NCBI GenBank assembly: GCA_025558075.1
Contig: JAHLKF010000012.1
Coordinates: 124,001 to 188,000 of the forward strand
DNA length: 64,000 bases
Reading direction: 5' to 3'
Source of the DNA: Gaertneriomyces semiglobifer
Taxonomy: Eukaryota > Chytridiomycota > Chytridiomycetes > Spizellomycetales > Spizellomycetaceae
The number at the start of each line of letters is the position of its first letter. Within the stretch, counting starts at the first letter, position 1. The notes below the pieces were generated by a model. The model saw only the letters and a list, made by a program, of their open reading frames with translations. It was not told the origin of the DNA and did no database searches. A program made the position numbers and the translations under genes. Positions 31,064 to 44,698 of the stretch are shown here, one piece after another.

Positions 31064-34000
31064 CTAGTCCAACAAATTACCCCTATATCCTTGCCCCTGC
31101 TGTGGGTTGGGAGGATAACCTGGTTGCGGATAGCCTTGCTGATATGGCATCTGTGGTTGCGGTTGCTGATGTTGAGGAGGATATCCTTGATACGCCGGTT
31201 GACCACCAGACGCCGGCGCGTACGACTGTGGCGGATATCCATACGGTTGGGGGGGTTGAGGTTGTGGTTGCGACACATATGCAGCTGGTTGCTGCTGTGG
31301 GGGATATCCCATTTGCGCTGGGGGCGGAGCACCGTATCCTTGTTGTGGTGGTGGCTGCTGCGGTGGGTACCCCTGTTGAGGGTACCCCCCTGTCTGACTC
31401 CACTGCCGCTCAACCGCCGGTCGCGGCGGTATCTGTTGATAGCCACTCGCCGGTGCTCCCGGGCCAGGTCCATAACTTCCACTTGGGGTACCAGCATTAG
31501 CGGGTTTTGCCGGAAGTTTGGGAGGAAGCGCTGGTGGTTTATATGCGTCCTTTGCCGAATCCCTGCCTCCATAGGATGGAACCTGTTGAGGGGGAAACTG
31601 AGCAGCGGGTGGTGTGAATTGCGGTGCGTATCCCTGCTGTGGCGTATGAGTGGGTGCCCCTTGCGGATACCCACCATACTGCTGTTGTTGCTGTTGATAA
31701 GGAGCGCTAGATGGCGTCGGCGGCCGGGCCGCGTAAGGTTGTTGTGCTTGCGGTTGCGCGAGAGGCGCCGCATAAGAAGGTTGCGTCGCAGACGCCAGCG
31801 AATATGCTTGTTGAGGCGCAGTTGAACTCACATTTTGATACGACTGACCCGGAGCCTGCGGATAGTGTTGTTGCTGTTGTGGTGCCTGACTTTGTTGCTG
31901 GTAAGATGCACCGGACGTAGGAGGCACGCTATACGGTGGCTGTTGATGCGGTGTGGATGCAGCGGGTGGTTGAGACGGCTGCGAGTGATAACCGTGTTGC
32001 TGCGGTGGCGCAGAATATGCCTGTGCCGAACCGTAAGGAGTTTGGTAGTGTGATTGCTGCAGCCCTGGGGTGGGTGGCTGGTTCATTGAGCTCTCATACG
32101 CTTGTTGCTGTTGTGGTACCGGACCGGCACCGCTTGGCTGATATGCATGTTGTTGAACGCCAGAAGTAGGAGGTTGACTGGTCGGATAACCTGGCTGCGC
32201 TTGACTCTGTGGCGCCCCAAAGGATTGCTGCGGGGTCAAAACTGGTCCACTGGGCTGATATGAGGCGGACGTGCTACTTGAGGGAGGACTACTCACGTGT
32301 TGACTCTGTTGAGCTTGTGGAGGAGGCGCGACCAGAGGCTGCATAGGGCCTGGTGACTGGACAACATGTTGGTGAGCGGTTGCTGCCGGCTGATACCCCG
32401 GTTGTGATTGCTGAGCGATTGGTTCTGTATTTTGTCGCTGTAGCGCCGCTTGCGGTACGTATTGTTGCTGCTGGATGTGCTGTGACTGCATGGGCGTTTG
32501 CGTCTGAGGTGCGTGCTGAAAAGTTACCGGCTGCTGTGAAGGAGGTGCCCCAAAGTAGTTATGCCCCTGTGTAGGCGGTGGACTGGCCATACTCCCGCTT
32601 GCACTTGAGAACGAGCCACGGTGATCAGGTGCGCTAGGTTGTGCATAATGCGTTTGCGGTGGTAAGTTCGGGGCAGATGCCGAAGGAAGGGTACTGGTGG
32701 TATGTGCAGGAGGGCCTGGAGGCGGGCTCATCATTCCAGGTGCCGCATGAAGGTCAGTGTTTACGCCGGGTGAGTTTGCCGGAAGAATAGCAGGTGCTGC
32801 ACCTCCCAAGCTTGCACTTGATAGCCCGCTGTTCAACATCGTCGGTAACGGGCTAGAAGCCGTCGGCACATTTCCGGTATTCAAGCTCAACTTCTCCAGC
32901 ATTCCTCTGACTTCTCCCGCTCGCTTGCCAGCAAGAGCCTGTTCCGCCCGCGAGACAAGCTCCTGTCGCTCTTGACCACGCTTATTGCAAAAGTCGGTCA
33001 CCCCACGCTTTAGGGATTCGGTCATATCTTGCAATTTGATGTAGAAGTCTAAGCCTCTCTGTAAAGCAGTTCTGCTCTCCCTCCAAGCTGAGAAGGCTGT
33101 TTGAAACTCGCTCACAATCTGTTCACGGCGTTGTTGCGCCGTGGACATAGTTTGCAAGGTTTGCGACGTCTCCTTCAAGTTGCCGAATTCGGTTGATAGC
33201 TCTTGCAATAGATGCCGATTGGTCGATAAATTGCTTCCAAGACGCGACTGCAACGGTCGAAACTTTGCCAACTCCGTTTCGAACACGTTCTTCTCGCGGC
33301 CACGGTTCAAGAGCAGTAGACTCGTTATGTCGTCCGACATTATTTTCCCTTTTAGTTCGTCAACAAGCTCGGCCCGTTCCTTCTTTAAACCCCGCAACCG
33401 CTGCATGATACCTTCAATCTTTTCGATAAGAACCTGTTCATCAAGGGCAGAGAAACCATCCGAATCAATCAAATTGCCGACGCTGGATATATGTTCCATG
33501 GACGCCAACACAGCGCTCTGCAGTTCACCAGGCGCAAGTTTGAGGTTGTGCAATGTTGGTTCCGTTTGTGACCAGGTAGTAAATAATGCAGTGTCCGTCA
33601 CATCCGCTCGCTCAAAATTGGTGCGGTGCGTCTTTAAATCCTCACGCATTCGGGACGTATGCGGGTGGGATGGTGACTGGGCCCATTCGTTTCCATACTT
33701 TTGCTGCATACTAGAGAACTCGGCCTGCTCTTTATCCAACAAAAAGCCTGCGGCATCTAGCGCCTCTTTGACTTGCATTTTGGTATCGTTCAGCTTATTG
33801 ATTAAAGTTTGCGTCGGACTCTCCCCTTCAACCCGGCGAACTTCCTCGCTCCATTGACGAATTTCATCAGGAAATGGGTCCTTTTTCTTGGAGTGTTGCT
33901 TCAACTTGTCAATCGTCGCCATTAAATCCAGTGATGCTATGGTTGCCTGAAGATCATCATCCGCAGTCTCTGCCTTAGCTTGCTCGCCTCGTAGAAGTTT

Positions 34001-35346
34001 CGCCTTTTCTTCAGAATACAAACTTGCGCTTTCATGGACACTTAATGGAACCAGCTTTTGAAAGATATCGGGGCCGATGATCTTGGGAATGTCTGCCTGT
34101 CCATTCGTACAGATATCGGCGAAAGATAAAGTTTTCACAGCGTTCAGTTTTTCAACAGGCGCTAGCGTTTCAATCTTAGGAACTGACGCATGATAAATCA
34201 TCTCATTGTCTTTGATAGCGGTATTTTTGCGATCGGTTATGAGGTTCAGGCTAGTCTTAGTGGCTTCCACCAAGGCGGCTGCGGCTGCAGTGGTATGTCC
34301 GGAACTTGAGCTCGACGAAGAAGATCCCGTTGTCACCGCCGTCGTGAAGGCCGGATAGGAGCTTGAAAAGGAGGTGGCCATTTTGTTCGCCTCTTTTGCC
34401 ACCGTCTCCGCCTGTGTCAGATAAGCAACGTTTTCTCCGTACTGTGCGTCGGCCTCGCACTGCATGGATTTATGATAAAGCGAGACGCCCAAGAAATACT
34501 TCGCTTTGATCTGCATGACATACCGTCTTGTCAGCAGAACTATATGCACAAAAATCTTCCAGAACGACCTACCTTCACAAGATCAACCCATGGCTTATCC
34601 CATTGACTCTTGATCGCTTCGCTGCACATTACGTCCACAACATTCCCATACTGATGAGCCGCTTGCGCTGCTAGTTTAGCCACCAAGGCACCCGACTTTC
34701 TCTCTCCGAGAACCTTCTCTATAAAGCACTCTTGTGCTTGCCCCAACATTAAGTCTGCTAAGCACTTGACGCTGTCTCGGCTCATATCTACACTCGGTGC
34801 GTGAAGAAAGTTGTCATTGATATACATAAACAAGCCCGCGGCTGCTTGGAAATAGTTAAAAGCTGTCTTCAAGCCGGAACTTTCGAAGCGATTTTGAAGG
34901 GCGCCAACGGCGGAAACTACAGCCGCAATGTTGAATATCGTGCATGCTTTTTCGTAGGCTACGGAATGTTGAGAAATGGACTTTTGGCTGAAAGCGTCGT
35001 ACCTGTTTGGGAAGACCATGAGAACGTTTTGCCATCATTGATTGAAACACTTGACCATTCACCATGTAAAGAGCACCTTGACGTGCTTTTCATCCACAGG
35101 AAACCTCAAGTCCAGAAGCTCCAGTTGCCCATAGTATCGGTACAGTATGTCTCTGCCAGTCAAATCCTTCCCGGCACCCCGAGTATCTTGCCTAAATCGG
35201 TTAAGGGTACCGATCTCTTGGGTGTACTTGTCTGGGTCATCCTGATATACGGTGGCGATATATGCGCGGAAAGAGGAAGCGAAATCGACATCATCAGTCT
35301 TTTTGGTCGGAGGATGCAACATGGGCGATTGCAACGAGGCAGCCAT
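31064..35346 (-). CDS. BRO1-domain protein (Bro1/Rim20/ALIX-like), long Pro/Gln tail
   Basis: ESCRT-associated adaptor: the BRO1 domain binds the ESCRT-III subunit Snf7/CHMP4, acting in multivesicular-body sorting (Bro1) or pH signalling (Rim20/PalA). Exons on the minus strand: 35346..35063, 35002..34573, 34510..31064; 1386 residues. The BRO1 domain covers about residues 1-390 (YRYYGQLELLDLRFPVDE, YDAFSQKSISQHSVAYEKA, AACTIFNIAAV region, YFLGVSLYHKSMQCE). A helical V-domain follows to about 750. The remaining 600 or so residues are low-complexity Pro/Gln/Tyr/Ser/Gly with many YPPQ- and GYPQ-like repeats, far longer than in yeast or animal ALIX. The tail has no frame break. It cannot be decided whether this is the Bro1 or the Rim20 orthologue. 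Confidence 0.88.
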
Positions 35347-36568
35347 TGCGGCGATAGGAACTCAACGGCGCTCAAGGTGGCGTTGAGAATGTAATGTCGA
35401 CACAATATACGTTGAACGCGTGGACCAAGCACGCCAGTAGCAAGAATGCAGTTCAGAAGAGTAAGAGGTAAAGAGACGGCTAACCCGTTCGTGGACTGTT
35501 GCAAAACCAGTTGCCCGAGTCTTGGAGGGTGTGCTCTACGTGCAATGCCACCCAGTGTGCATTCAACTTTGTCACTCGTTAACTGCCCCGGCCACCCACC
35601 TTCAACGCGGTTGGAATGTTGATGACTACAAGAAACCCTAACACTAGTACACCAGAGATTGACAGCTTCGCGTGACCTATCACACCCATGTTCGTTTTTT
35701 CCCTTCAAGATCAAGACAACAATGGATGTGGAGACTGCTTGTACTCAGCTTTTGGAAATGTTGACGCCGAATGGGTGCCTTGCAGGAAGCGCCGAATCAT
35801 TATTACTTCTACTCACATCGCGTGAGAACAAGTTTAGAAGCTAGCCGACATAGGATGAACCTTCGGAAAAATGAAGGTAGGTGACTCGACACTCGCTGTC
35901 GCTGTGCCAGATGGAACTATCTGTATGACAGGATATTCTATTTATGCCAAGCATAGCGCAAGACTCGAGTTGGCAACGCACTCAGTGATTATAGCAATAT
36001 TGGGTTAATCTGAAAGCTGCTCTCTAGATGGATTGCCACCCACGCTCCTGCCAACGATACCGATATTAGGCGCTTCCACCTGCCAGCAACAGCTCAATAC
36101 AACTCTGACAGGCTTTTTCCCATCTCCCTACTTATTACGTAAGGCACTGATGAATCGTTGGTACTTTTGATTTAACTTTAATTTAAGATCAGAAGTCCTT
36201 CAACTTTGAATCCATCACTGATGTGAAAATGCATAAGGACGTCCGGGAATGGCCAGGTCGTGCAACCAGTACGACTGTGCCACTGATCGTGTCTAAAATG
36301 ACATAAGCAAATCTAGATAATCAGTGCGGTGAGTCATACTTTTTGATCTCCTCGCAACTCGCGCTGGAGAATAAAAAGAAGTGTGGGGTTAATTTTTACC
36401 AGAAGTAGTCGGGGACATATTTCAGTTATTTAACAGTGCGATTTCGTTGGCCGAAAGCGTCCACCTCCTTTCTGCAACGGTTACAAGTTTGCTAAGAAGT
36501 ACGTGTGTTTTTGTTTGCGGAGTATCGTGAGAAATACTGATTGCATTGCCACAGTCCCTCGTAGAACG
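35347..36568. other. intergenic, divergent promoters
   Basis: 1.2 kb between divergent BRO1 and DAHP synthase genes. A 40-codon frame beginning MDVETACTQLLEML starts at 35722 and is too short to call. There are AT-rich blocks at 36130-36200. No other feature was recognised. Confidence 0.45.
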
Positions 36569-37859
<1,291 letters not shown>

Positions 37860-38686
37860 ATGATTGGAGTACAATGTTCGGTATATTTATTCACAATACA
37901 GCCTTTCCAAAATTGGCACGAAAGTGCTTGGTGATGACATATCTACACGGGCCTATGAAGATATTGCTCATAGACTTGGGTACGCTCAGATGAGGTGTAG
38001 TGCTCTGGCGATGCGGCGTTTGAAGCTGGCTTTGGCATAACCAGATGGATTACTCTTTGCCCAACGAAATCTTTGGATGCGCCAGATGCCACGTTGTGTG
38101 CTGCCAGATGTAACGACAGGTTAGCTGAGTGATCCGCCGTCCCGAACCCAGCGTGCACACTACCCACCTGTCAAGCTTGGACATTGCTATTCTTCTTGGT
38201 AATTGAAAATGAGTTGCTTGGCTTGTAGTTGATTGTTTGTTTGTCTGAGAATGCTTGGTAGGTTGGTTCGAATTTTAGAATGCCGGCGGCACACCCCTGT
38301 CTGAATTTATACTTTCCCGCCGTTCATGCAAATGCAGTCAGGTCTTGGCAATCGGCTGTGAGTTGAGGGTCCGATGCATGACAAGGGGATCATGATCATT
38401 ACCGTGAGGCATTGTCGCGTCCTATTATGACATGAGGCTGAGACAGGATGTGCACACACCCACAAACTCGGTGCCATGGATTGACGCGTCCCGCAACAAC
38501 ACACCCGAGCTCCGTGGATTTCACAACGGAACATTCCACAATTCGATACTCTTCCAAACGACGGGAAAGTTGACCGTCTACTTTTCATCATATTATTAAG
38601 ACACCCAACCGCCCAGTGTCCAATACTCGGCAGAAGCTGCAAACACTAAAGAACCAATAGAATACTACCGTGCGTATACAGTTGCG
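37860..38686. other. intergenic stretch, no gene seen
   Basis: Between the DAHP synthase stop and the secreted-protein ATG. No frame with a domain or signal peptide was recognised on either strand. Confidence 0.5.
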
Positions 38687-39456
38687 ATGTTCTCCAAGTT
38701 CCGATCAGCGGGCATAATCGCCATCGCCCTTGCCTCCACCAGTGCACTCGCCCAGACCAACGCAACTGATATCGGCGCCGCCAACACCGCCCTCGCCTCT
38801 ATCTGCGGTACACACCCCGTCCTCCCTGCTTGCGAGGTCCTTCACGCAGTTAGTTGCGGCACCAGTAGTCAACACCAATCGTGCAATCCTATTCGTTTGG
38901 TTTTAAGTGCCTGTGATGATCCCGTTGCGACAGCGGATCCTACATGTGCACCATGGGAAGCTTACACCGGCGCGGCTGTTCCATTGGCTAACTTGCCAAC
39001 TGCGAAAAATGCATCAGATTTATTGAGGAGCATTTGCACAGAGATGCCTAGCATGCAGGGATGTCAAGGCGATAAGGCATGTCCCGCGCCTGATGCCGCT
39101 ACCGGCATCAGCCAATGCCCGGTATTTACTAGGTACTCGGATTTGTGCCGTGACATGCCAGAGATGACGCAGGTGAGAGACTTTGGTGGCTCAGTGCCGC
39201 ACAACACAACCAACTCAACTGATCAACTCCTTTCTGTGTCCGTATATGATAGTGTAAAGACTGGGCAGCTTTCTGCACCAACAATGACAAACTCGGTGCT
39301 TTCTGTCGGTCAGGCAAAACCTACGTGTCCAACGGTACCGCCACGGACACTGGCTCCGGCCACGAAGGTCATGACAATGGTGCTGACCATGCGACTCAAT
39401 TCAGTAACACCTTTTTGGCCCTAATGGGTACGGCTGCTACAGCTCTTCTGCTGTGA
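38687..39456 (+). CDS. secreted Cys/Met-rich protein with GPI-like tail
   Basis: Unnamed extracellular protein. It starts with a signal peptide (hydrophobic IIAIALASTSALAQ). The body carries repeated units of the form ICxxxPxxxxC: ICGTHPVLPACEVL, ICTEMPSMQGCQGDKACP and LCRDMPEMTQ, then FCTNNDKLGAFC. The Cys spacing with MPxM motifs recalls copper-binding ectodomains of fungal Ctr transporters. The C-terminus, read in the second exon, is N-T/G-rich, contains HEGHDNGADH and ends in a hydrophobic FLALMGTAATALLL stretch like a GPI-attachment signal. Exon 1 is 38687 to 39172 or 39185 and exon 2 begins at 39260 or 39269. The strong GTGAGA donor at 39173 leaves the frame off by one; the donor at 39186 keeps it open. 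Metal binding is inference. Confidence 0.6.
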
Positions 39457-39909
39457 TGAAAGAGACACTATTACGGGATGCCTGCATGCGAAAGATGATA
39501 TTCAGAACGGCGTTGGGTGAATTTCCATAGATCAGAATTGTAGACTCCATATGTAGGCTCCACCAATTGAACTCATTAAATGTCATATGCCGTTAATGAC
39601 AGGATCTCATCCTTCTCATCCGATTACTAGCACGCAATGGCACCCACAAAGTCGCTTTGAAGGTGAATGAAAGGAGTGCAAATTGTTTGGTTAACTCTGC
39701 AATACCAAAAAGAGGCTGGGAGGTCAAGGTTTGCAACGTGTTCATAAACATGACTGTGCCACACAGGATGAGGCTGTTCCGCTTAACGACCACAGTTTGC
39801 ACCGTACGCTCCTTCCCAGCTGGCCTGTATAGCAGCGAGCAGTGAACGGGATACCATCTACGTGCCCCATTCTACCACGCTTTGGCCCTGTTGAAGAGGA
39901 ATTTATAGG
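39457..39909. other. intergenic stretch, no gene seen
   Basis: Between the secreted-protein gene and the cyclin gene. No recognisable coding content; presumably the cyclin promoter. Confidence 0.5.
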
Positions 39910-41181
39910 ATGCCGCATTTTGACATACTGGATGCTCCACCAGCAACAACTGCTCGCTTGATATCATCCCACCTTGCACGGCTATCCTCCAGAAACGATG
40001 CGCTCCCACCTAAACAATACCTCACCCGTTTTCATGCCCGTACAATCCCATCCATCGATGTTCACGGATATGTTGCTCGCATACTGAAATACGCACCCTG
40101 TGGGAATGAGTGCTTTCTAGCTGTTCTGGTGTACCTTGAAAGATTGGTGCCGGATGAGCAACGAGTGCTTATGAGAGGATATACAGGAAAGAGAGGAAAT
40201 GAAGGCGAAGATGCCGTTGAAGGATTGCGAGAGCCGAAATTAATGAGAGTGGATAGTTACAATGTACATCGGCTCCTGATTGCCGGGATTGTGGTTGCCG
40301 TGAAGTTTTTGAGTGATGTGTTTTTTACAAACAGACATATGTCAAGTATGTATTGGAAGCCGCTATATCTCTTGACAACTGCCAATCTTTACTCACAGTT
40401 CAACGCAATAGAAGTGGGAGGTCTACCAGTGACGGAGCTTAATTCCTTGGAATTAGAATTTCTTACGCTACACAACTTCAACTTGAATGTGGCGCCGGAA
40501 GAAGTACAATATTGCGGCGATCGTCTCCTCGAGCTGGACGCTCTTGATTCAACTGCATTGGATACTTTATTTTCTTCCTTGCACATCCCCTCATCAACCG
40601 CCAACAGTCTTCCAAGTCCTGCCCCGCCATTACCAGAGTCTGTTAACGTACCACCAGCGCTGTCATATTCTCCAAAACCGATGAAAGACACTGGACACAT
40701 GTCAAGCGTAGGCGGTCTCGGTGCAACACCGACCTCATCACCCACACCGAGCAAACATACCATCGCGCCTCCCGCAGAAATTAACAGTCATGCCGGTGTG
40801 GCTTCTATACCGGCGTTCATGAAGGAGGTGTACAGGTTCCACTCTCGCGGGACCGTTGCAACACACCCATGGCACCCCTTACATGTACTTCCCGCTACAC
40901 CGATGGCCACCTCATCCCTGACGATCCAAACACACGCCGCTCAGATGCAAACCTATCCGCAAACATACGCATCCCCACCCACAACGCCACCCCGCAGGCC
41001 AATTTTCCCGTCGACGGCGGGTGTCGCGATTTGTAATATAGATACCCCTGCGAAGAAGGTGTTTGTTGATAGGAAATGTTGGAGTGCAACCGCCAAGAGG
41101 AGATCAGAAGAAGACGACGATGTACCAAAGAAGCGACGGAGTACGGACCCTACTGAAAGGTCCTTGAAGCCGCTAAACTGA
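39910..41181 (+). CDS. Pho80-like cyclin (PCL family)
   Basis: Cyclin of the Pho80/Pcl family, partner of a Pho85/Cdk5-type kinase; in yeast these regulate phosphate response, glycogen and polarity. Exons 39910..40345 and 40412..41181, 401 residues. The intron (GTATGT to CAATAG) was set because joining A|AA restores the family core FFTNRHMSKVGGLPVTELNS, then LELEFLTLHNFNL. Upstream, IDVHGYVARILKYAPCGNEC, ALVYLERL-like VLVYLERL and HRLLIAGIVVAVKFLSD are classical Pho80-box segments. An insertion rich in Gly/Glu/Arg (RGYTGKRGNEGEDAVEG) interrupts the first helices. The C-terminal half is Pro/Ser/Thr-rich and ends in a basic stretch (KKRRSTD) that could be a nuclear signal. Confidence 0.92.
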   Translation: MPHFDILDAPPATTARLISSHLARLSSRNDALPPKQYLTRFHARTIPSIDVHGYVARILKYAPCGNECFLAVLVYLERLVPDEQRVLMRGYTGKRGNEGEDAVEGLREPKLMRVDSYNVHRLLIAGIVVAVKFLSDVFFTNRHMSSMYWKPLYLLTTANLYSQFNAIEVGGLPVTELNSLELEFLTLHNFNLNVAPEEVQYCGDRLLELDALDSTALDTLFSSLHIPSSTANSLPSPAPPLPESVNVPPALSYSPKPMKDTGHMSSVGGLGATPTSSPTPSKHTIAPPAEINSHAGVASIPAFMKEVYRFHSRGTVATHPWHPLHVLPATPMATSSLTIQTHAAQMQTYPQTYASPPTTPPRRPIFPSTAGVAICNIDTPAKKVFVDRKCWSATAKRRSEEDDDVPKKRRSTDPTERSLKPLN

Positions 41182-42068
41182 TGTTTCGGGGGCCCGATAA
41201 CATAAACAAAAGCTTTAGCGAATTTTTCACATCTCTTGTAAATAATTGACGGCGAAGAGAAAAACGTAGGGTTATGAGTTCTTCAGGTGTCTTGCTGCTC
41301 GCAGTTTGCAGTGCCAAACCCTTGTCGTGTGGCACAGTGATCTACGCGTCTTGCATGCAGTTGCCTTTTTAGGCATAATTAAGTCGTGGCCCTTGGATCT
41401 TGAGCAACGCGAACCTGTCAAATGCAAGTCGAGTAATTAATATCGGGCAAGTGGGAAAAGGACCGTCGCCAGTTTGACAGGCGGAACGCTGCCGATGGCG
41501 ACAATGCAAAAAAACCTATTATTACTCCTTTTCTTTGGAAGAGAGAAATGCTGTTGCGAGGACGAACGCATATATATGCATTGTGTCCCCACAAGCCAGG
41601 CCGACAACCATAGGATTGCCAACAAATAATTGTGCATAGTATCTAGTAGCCCTTACAGTAGACAGCAGAACCGCGTACACGACTGTGCAGTGGCAAGTCT
41701 GTTGGTATACTTAACTTGCTGTGCCACCGAAAGGGGCTTGCTTTTCCCACGCATAGGTCGCCCCACCAATCCCATTTGCCTCCCCGTTGCGAAAGTGACC
41801 TTCTTCCTTTTTCCTTCCGTATCTGCTGCGAGAACCTGGCCGTCGTCAAGAGACATTCTGACAGCGACGTACTAGTTAGTGGTTGATATTCGAGGTCTTT
41901 CTTGCAAGGACCGTTCTCATCGACGCTTTTAAGCAGTATTGAGAAGGACGTACAGGTATGTTGACTTTCACAGGGACGTGGCCGCCTTGGGAAAACAGCC
42001 CCAACTTCAACTAGCTCACCATCAGCTAAAACAATCATCCCTGTCGTTCATCCAGTACGTAGTCAACA
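41182..42068. promoter_or_regulatory. intergenic region upstream of DED1-like gene
   Basis: About 890 bp between the cyclin stop and the helicase ATG, with AT-rich stretches near 41200-41260. It contains a possible small minus-strand gene (listed separately). Confidence 0.4.
41653..41856 (-). CDS. possible small protein ending in CCLL (CaaX-like)
   Basis: Unrecognised 67-residue frame beginning at the ATG at 41856 (MSLDDGQVLAADTEGKRKK) and ending TRFCCLL, which looks like a C-terminal prenylation box of geranylgeranyl type. A splice acceptor (AACTAG) lies just upstream at about 41875, and a further in-frame upstream exon is possible. It sits in the promoter interval of the Ded1-like helicase on the opposite strand. 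It could equally be chance; no homologue is recognised and no codon evidence was computed. Confidence 0.25.
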   Translation of the reverse strand: MSLDDGQVLAADTEGKRKKVTFATGRQMGLVGRPMRGKSKPLSVAQQVKYTNRLATAQSCTRFCCLL

Positions 42069-44531
42069 ATGTCTGGTTGGGGTAACAATGATGCTGGTTC
42101 CGGTTGGAACGACAATGCTGCCGTAGACGCCAACAGTAATCCTCAGCAAGCTCCCATTGCACCTGCAGAGAGCGATAGTTGGGGAACTGGTCTTGACAAC
42201 AACAACAACAACAACAACAGTGACAGCTGGGGCGGCACCGTCTCAACTGAGCCAGAAGCTCCCAAGCGCGAACACAAGTTTGGGAAACAAGTTTTGCTGC
42301 CAACCATACCTGATGAAGAGAGAAAATGGTTTGCCGCTGGTACTACAGAATGGGAAGAGGGAGAGAAGAATGTCGAAATCGAAAAAGAGGTGCGTATGGC
42401 TTATCTGTAACGGACAACTCTATTCACGGTTCAATGCTAATTCGCTCTTCTTCAAGTTATATGAGGGTGAAAGAATGTTGCCTGGTATCAACTTTGCCAA
42501 GGTTGGCGAAGTTCCCATCCGAATTCACGGCGATGATCCAGTTGAATTGATTGATTCGGTACGGATCTCGAGTCGTTTGTAGTGCATGTGCAGCTTGATG
42601 AGTACTTATCTCACATTGTCTTGAACAGTTTGACACGCTCGATTTGTACCCCGAACTCAAGAGCAACATTCTCGATTTGATGAAGTACAACAAGCCCACA
42701 CCTGTGCAGAAAGCCGTCATTCCCACGTTACTTGCCGGCCGGGATGTCATGGCCTCCGCACAGACCGGATCCGGCAAAACCGCTGCGTATCTGATTCCCA
42801 TCATGGATAAACTTCTCAAGAGGGGTAAAGCCAAGCTGCGAGCCATGAAACCAGGGGAAGAGAAGCCGTCATTCTTTAGGAAAGTGCACGGTATGTACCT
42901 CGCAGTCCCTGTCCACGCGCATGCATCGAGCATTAAGATTATCTTTGTTACAGAACCTTTGGTTTTGATCATATCGCCCACCCGCGAACTCGCTGGCCAA
43001 ATCTTTACTGAGGTCCGCAAGTTTGCGTACCGGACCTGGGTCAAACCCGCAGTCATCTACGGTGGCGCCAATTCCAAAGTTTTGCTCAATGGCTTGGAAA
43101 GTGGTTGCGATGTGCTCATCGCTACTCCAGGCAAACTATGCGATTTCCTTCTCAGAAACATCATCTCGCTGAAACGAGTCAAGTATGAGGATGCTGAACG
43201 GTTCACAGGTCATGTTCACATCTAACGCGGCATGTATCCTTAGGTTTCTAGTGATTGATGAGGCCGACAGGCTTTTCGAGCTTGGCTTTGATCAAGAGAT
43301 TCGTCGCATTGTCGAAGGGTACGACATGCCAAGGGATGAGGCCAGGCAAACTGCGTTGTTCTCTGCAACTTTTCCCAAGACCGTCCGTCGTCTTGCCAGA
43401 GACTTCCTGCTCGACTGCTTGCTCATCACCGTAGGGCGCGTTGGTACAATTCCAGTAGACATCACTCAAAGGGTGAGTCGCTCCGTGCTCTCTGCTGAAA
43501 TTCATCCAGCTTCCAGTGAATGCCAATGCTTACATCGAGGCTAATAGGTCATGGAAGTGGATGACTTCTCCAAGCGCACCACTTTACTGGATCTATTGTA
43601 CGATGAAGAACCTGGGCTGACCCTTGTGTTCGTGAACACCCAGCGTGCTGCTGATACGTTGGATGACTTCTTGTTTCGCGCTGGATTTCCCGTTACGTCC
43701 ATTCACGGGAAGCGCTCACAAGCTGAACGTGAAGATGCCATCTCTGCCTTCCGTTCCGCGAAGGTTCCCATTTTGATTGCTACTGATGTCGCTGCTCGTG
43801 GTCTTGAGTGAGTATACCTTGCAACTACTGAAGTTGGAATTTCTCACCAATTTGACCATCTTCAGTATTCCCAACGTGTCTCACGTCATCAACTATGACA
43901 TGCCAAAGGACATAGATGGTTAGTCTTCTTTTGCATTCGGCTAGTGGGCAGTACTAAGCAGAGCTGCAGAGTACATTCACCGTGTTGGTCGCACTGCTCG
44001 CGTTGGCAACACCGGGAAGGCTACCAGCTTCTATAATGAGCGTAACGTGGACCTGGCGCCCGAGCTTGTTAGATGTCTTATGCAAACGAACCAGGAAGTT
44101 CCTGACTTTTTGGAGCAATTCAAGGAGCAAATTGCGTAAGTAGCTGTTCGCACACGAGGTTTAGAGTCAGTCCCTATATTAACGACCCTGTCCGTAGTGA
44201 GGATGGCATCATCGATGAGTTGAAAGAAGAAGACCTCGAAGGTGATCTTCCGGAAGGTTACAGTAAACTCGGCGAACAACCCGAAGCTAGCAATGACATG
44301 GACTTGGGGGGTGCATGGGCTGGGGATGGTGGTGCTACCGGCGATGCCTGGGGTGCTGGGAACACTGCTGGTGGTGATAACATGGAAACGACTGGCGGCG
44401 ACGCTTGGAGCGCTCCTGCCGAAGACACCAATGGAAATAATGATGCCCCTGCTGGTAGTGACTGGAACGCCACTGGCACGACAGACAACAATGCCACAAG
44501 TAATAGCGCCTGGGCTAGCGGTGGATGGTAG
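42069..44531 (+). CDS. DEAD-box RNA helicase, Ded1/DDX3 type
   Basis: ATP-dependent RNA helicase of the Ded1/DDX3 group, which promotes translation initiation by scanning. Nine exons: 42069..42389, 42457..42558, 42629..42890, 42954..43182, 43244..43472, 43548..43807, 43866..43918, 43970..44135, 44198..44531; 651 residues. Motifs in order: Q motif YNKPTPVQKAVIP, motif I AQTGSGKT, Ia PTRELA, Ib TPGKL, II DEAD, III SAT, IV LVFVNTQRAAD, V ATDVAARGLD and VI HRVGRTARVGNTG. The N-terminus is Gly/Trp/Asn/Asp-rich with a polyasparagine run (residues about 45-51). The C-terminus is Gly/Ala/Trp/Asp-rich (repeats of DAW and GAW) and lacks the RGG boxes common in Ded1. Confidence 0.95.
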
Positions 44532-44698
44532 ATCTACTGGGTTGCAGTATGCAATGGATTGATTCGCATAGGTGGTACTCGACGTTTCTTTAATACATTT
44601 GCCCTTGCCTTCGCGCAAATGTAATGAAATATGCTCCTTATCTCCAGTGCTTCTCGTTTTCAGGTGACTACTGATGGTGTGAACGGTTTATTATGAAC

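Noticed and set aside
31091..31825. 244-codon plus-strand frame rich in Arg/Leu/Trp
   Set aside because: Antisense of the Pro/Gln-rich BRO1 tail; composition follows from the repeat codons.
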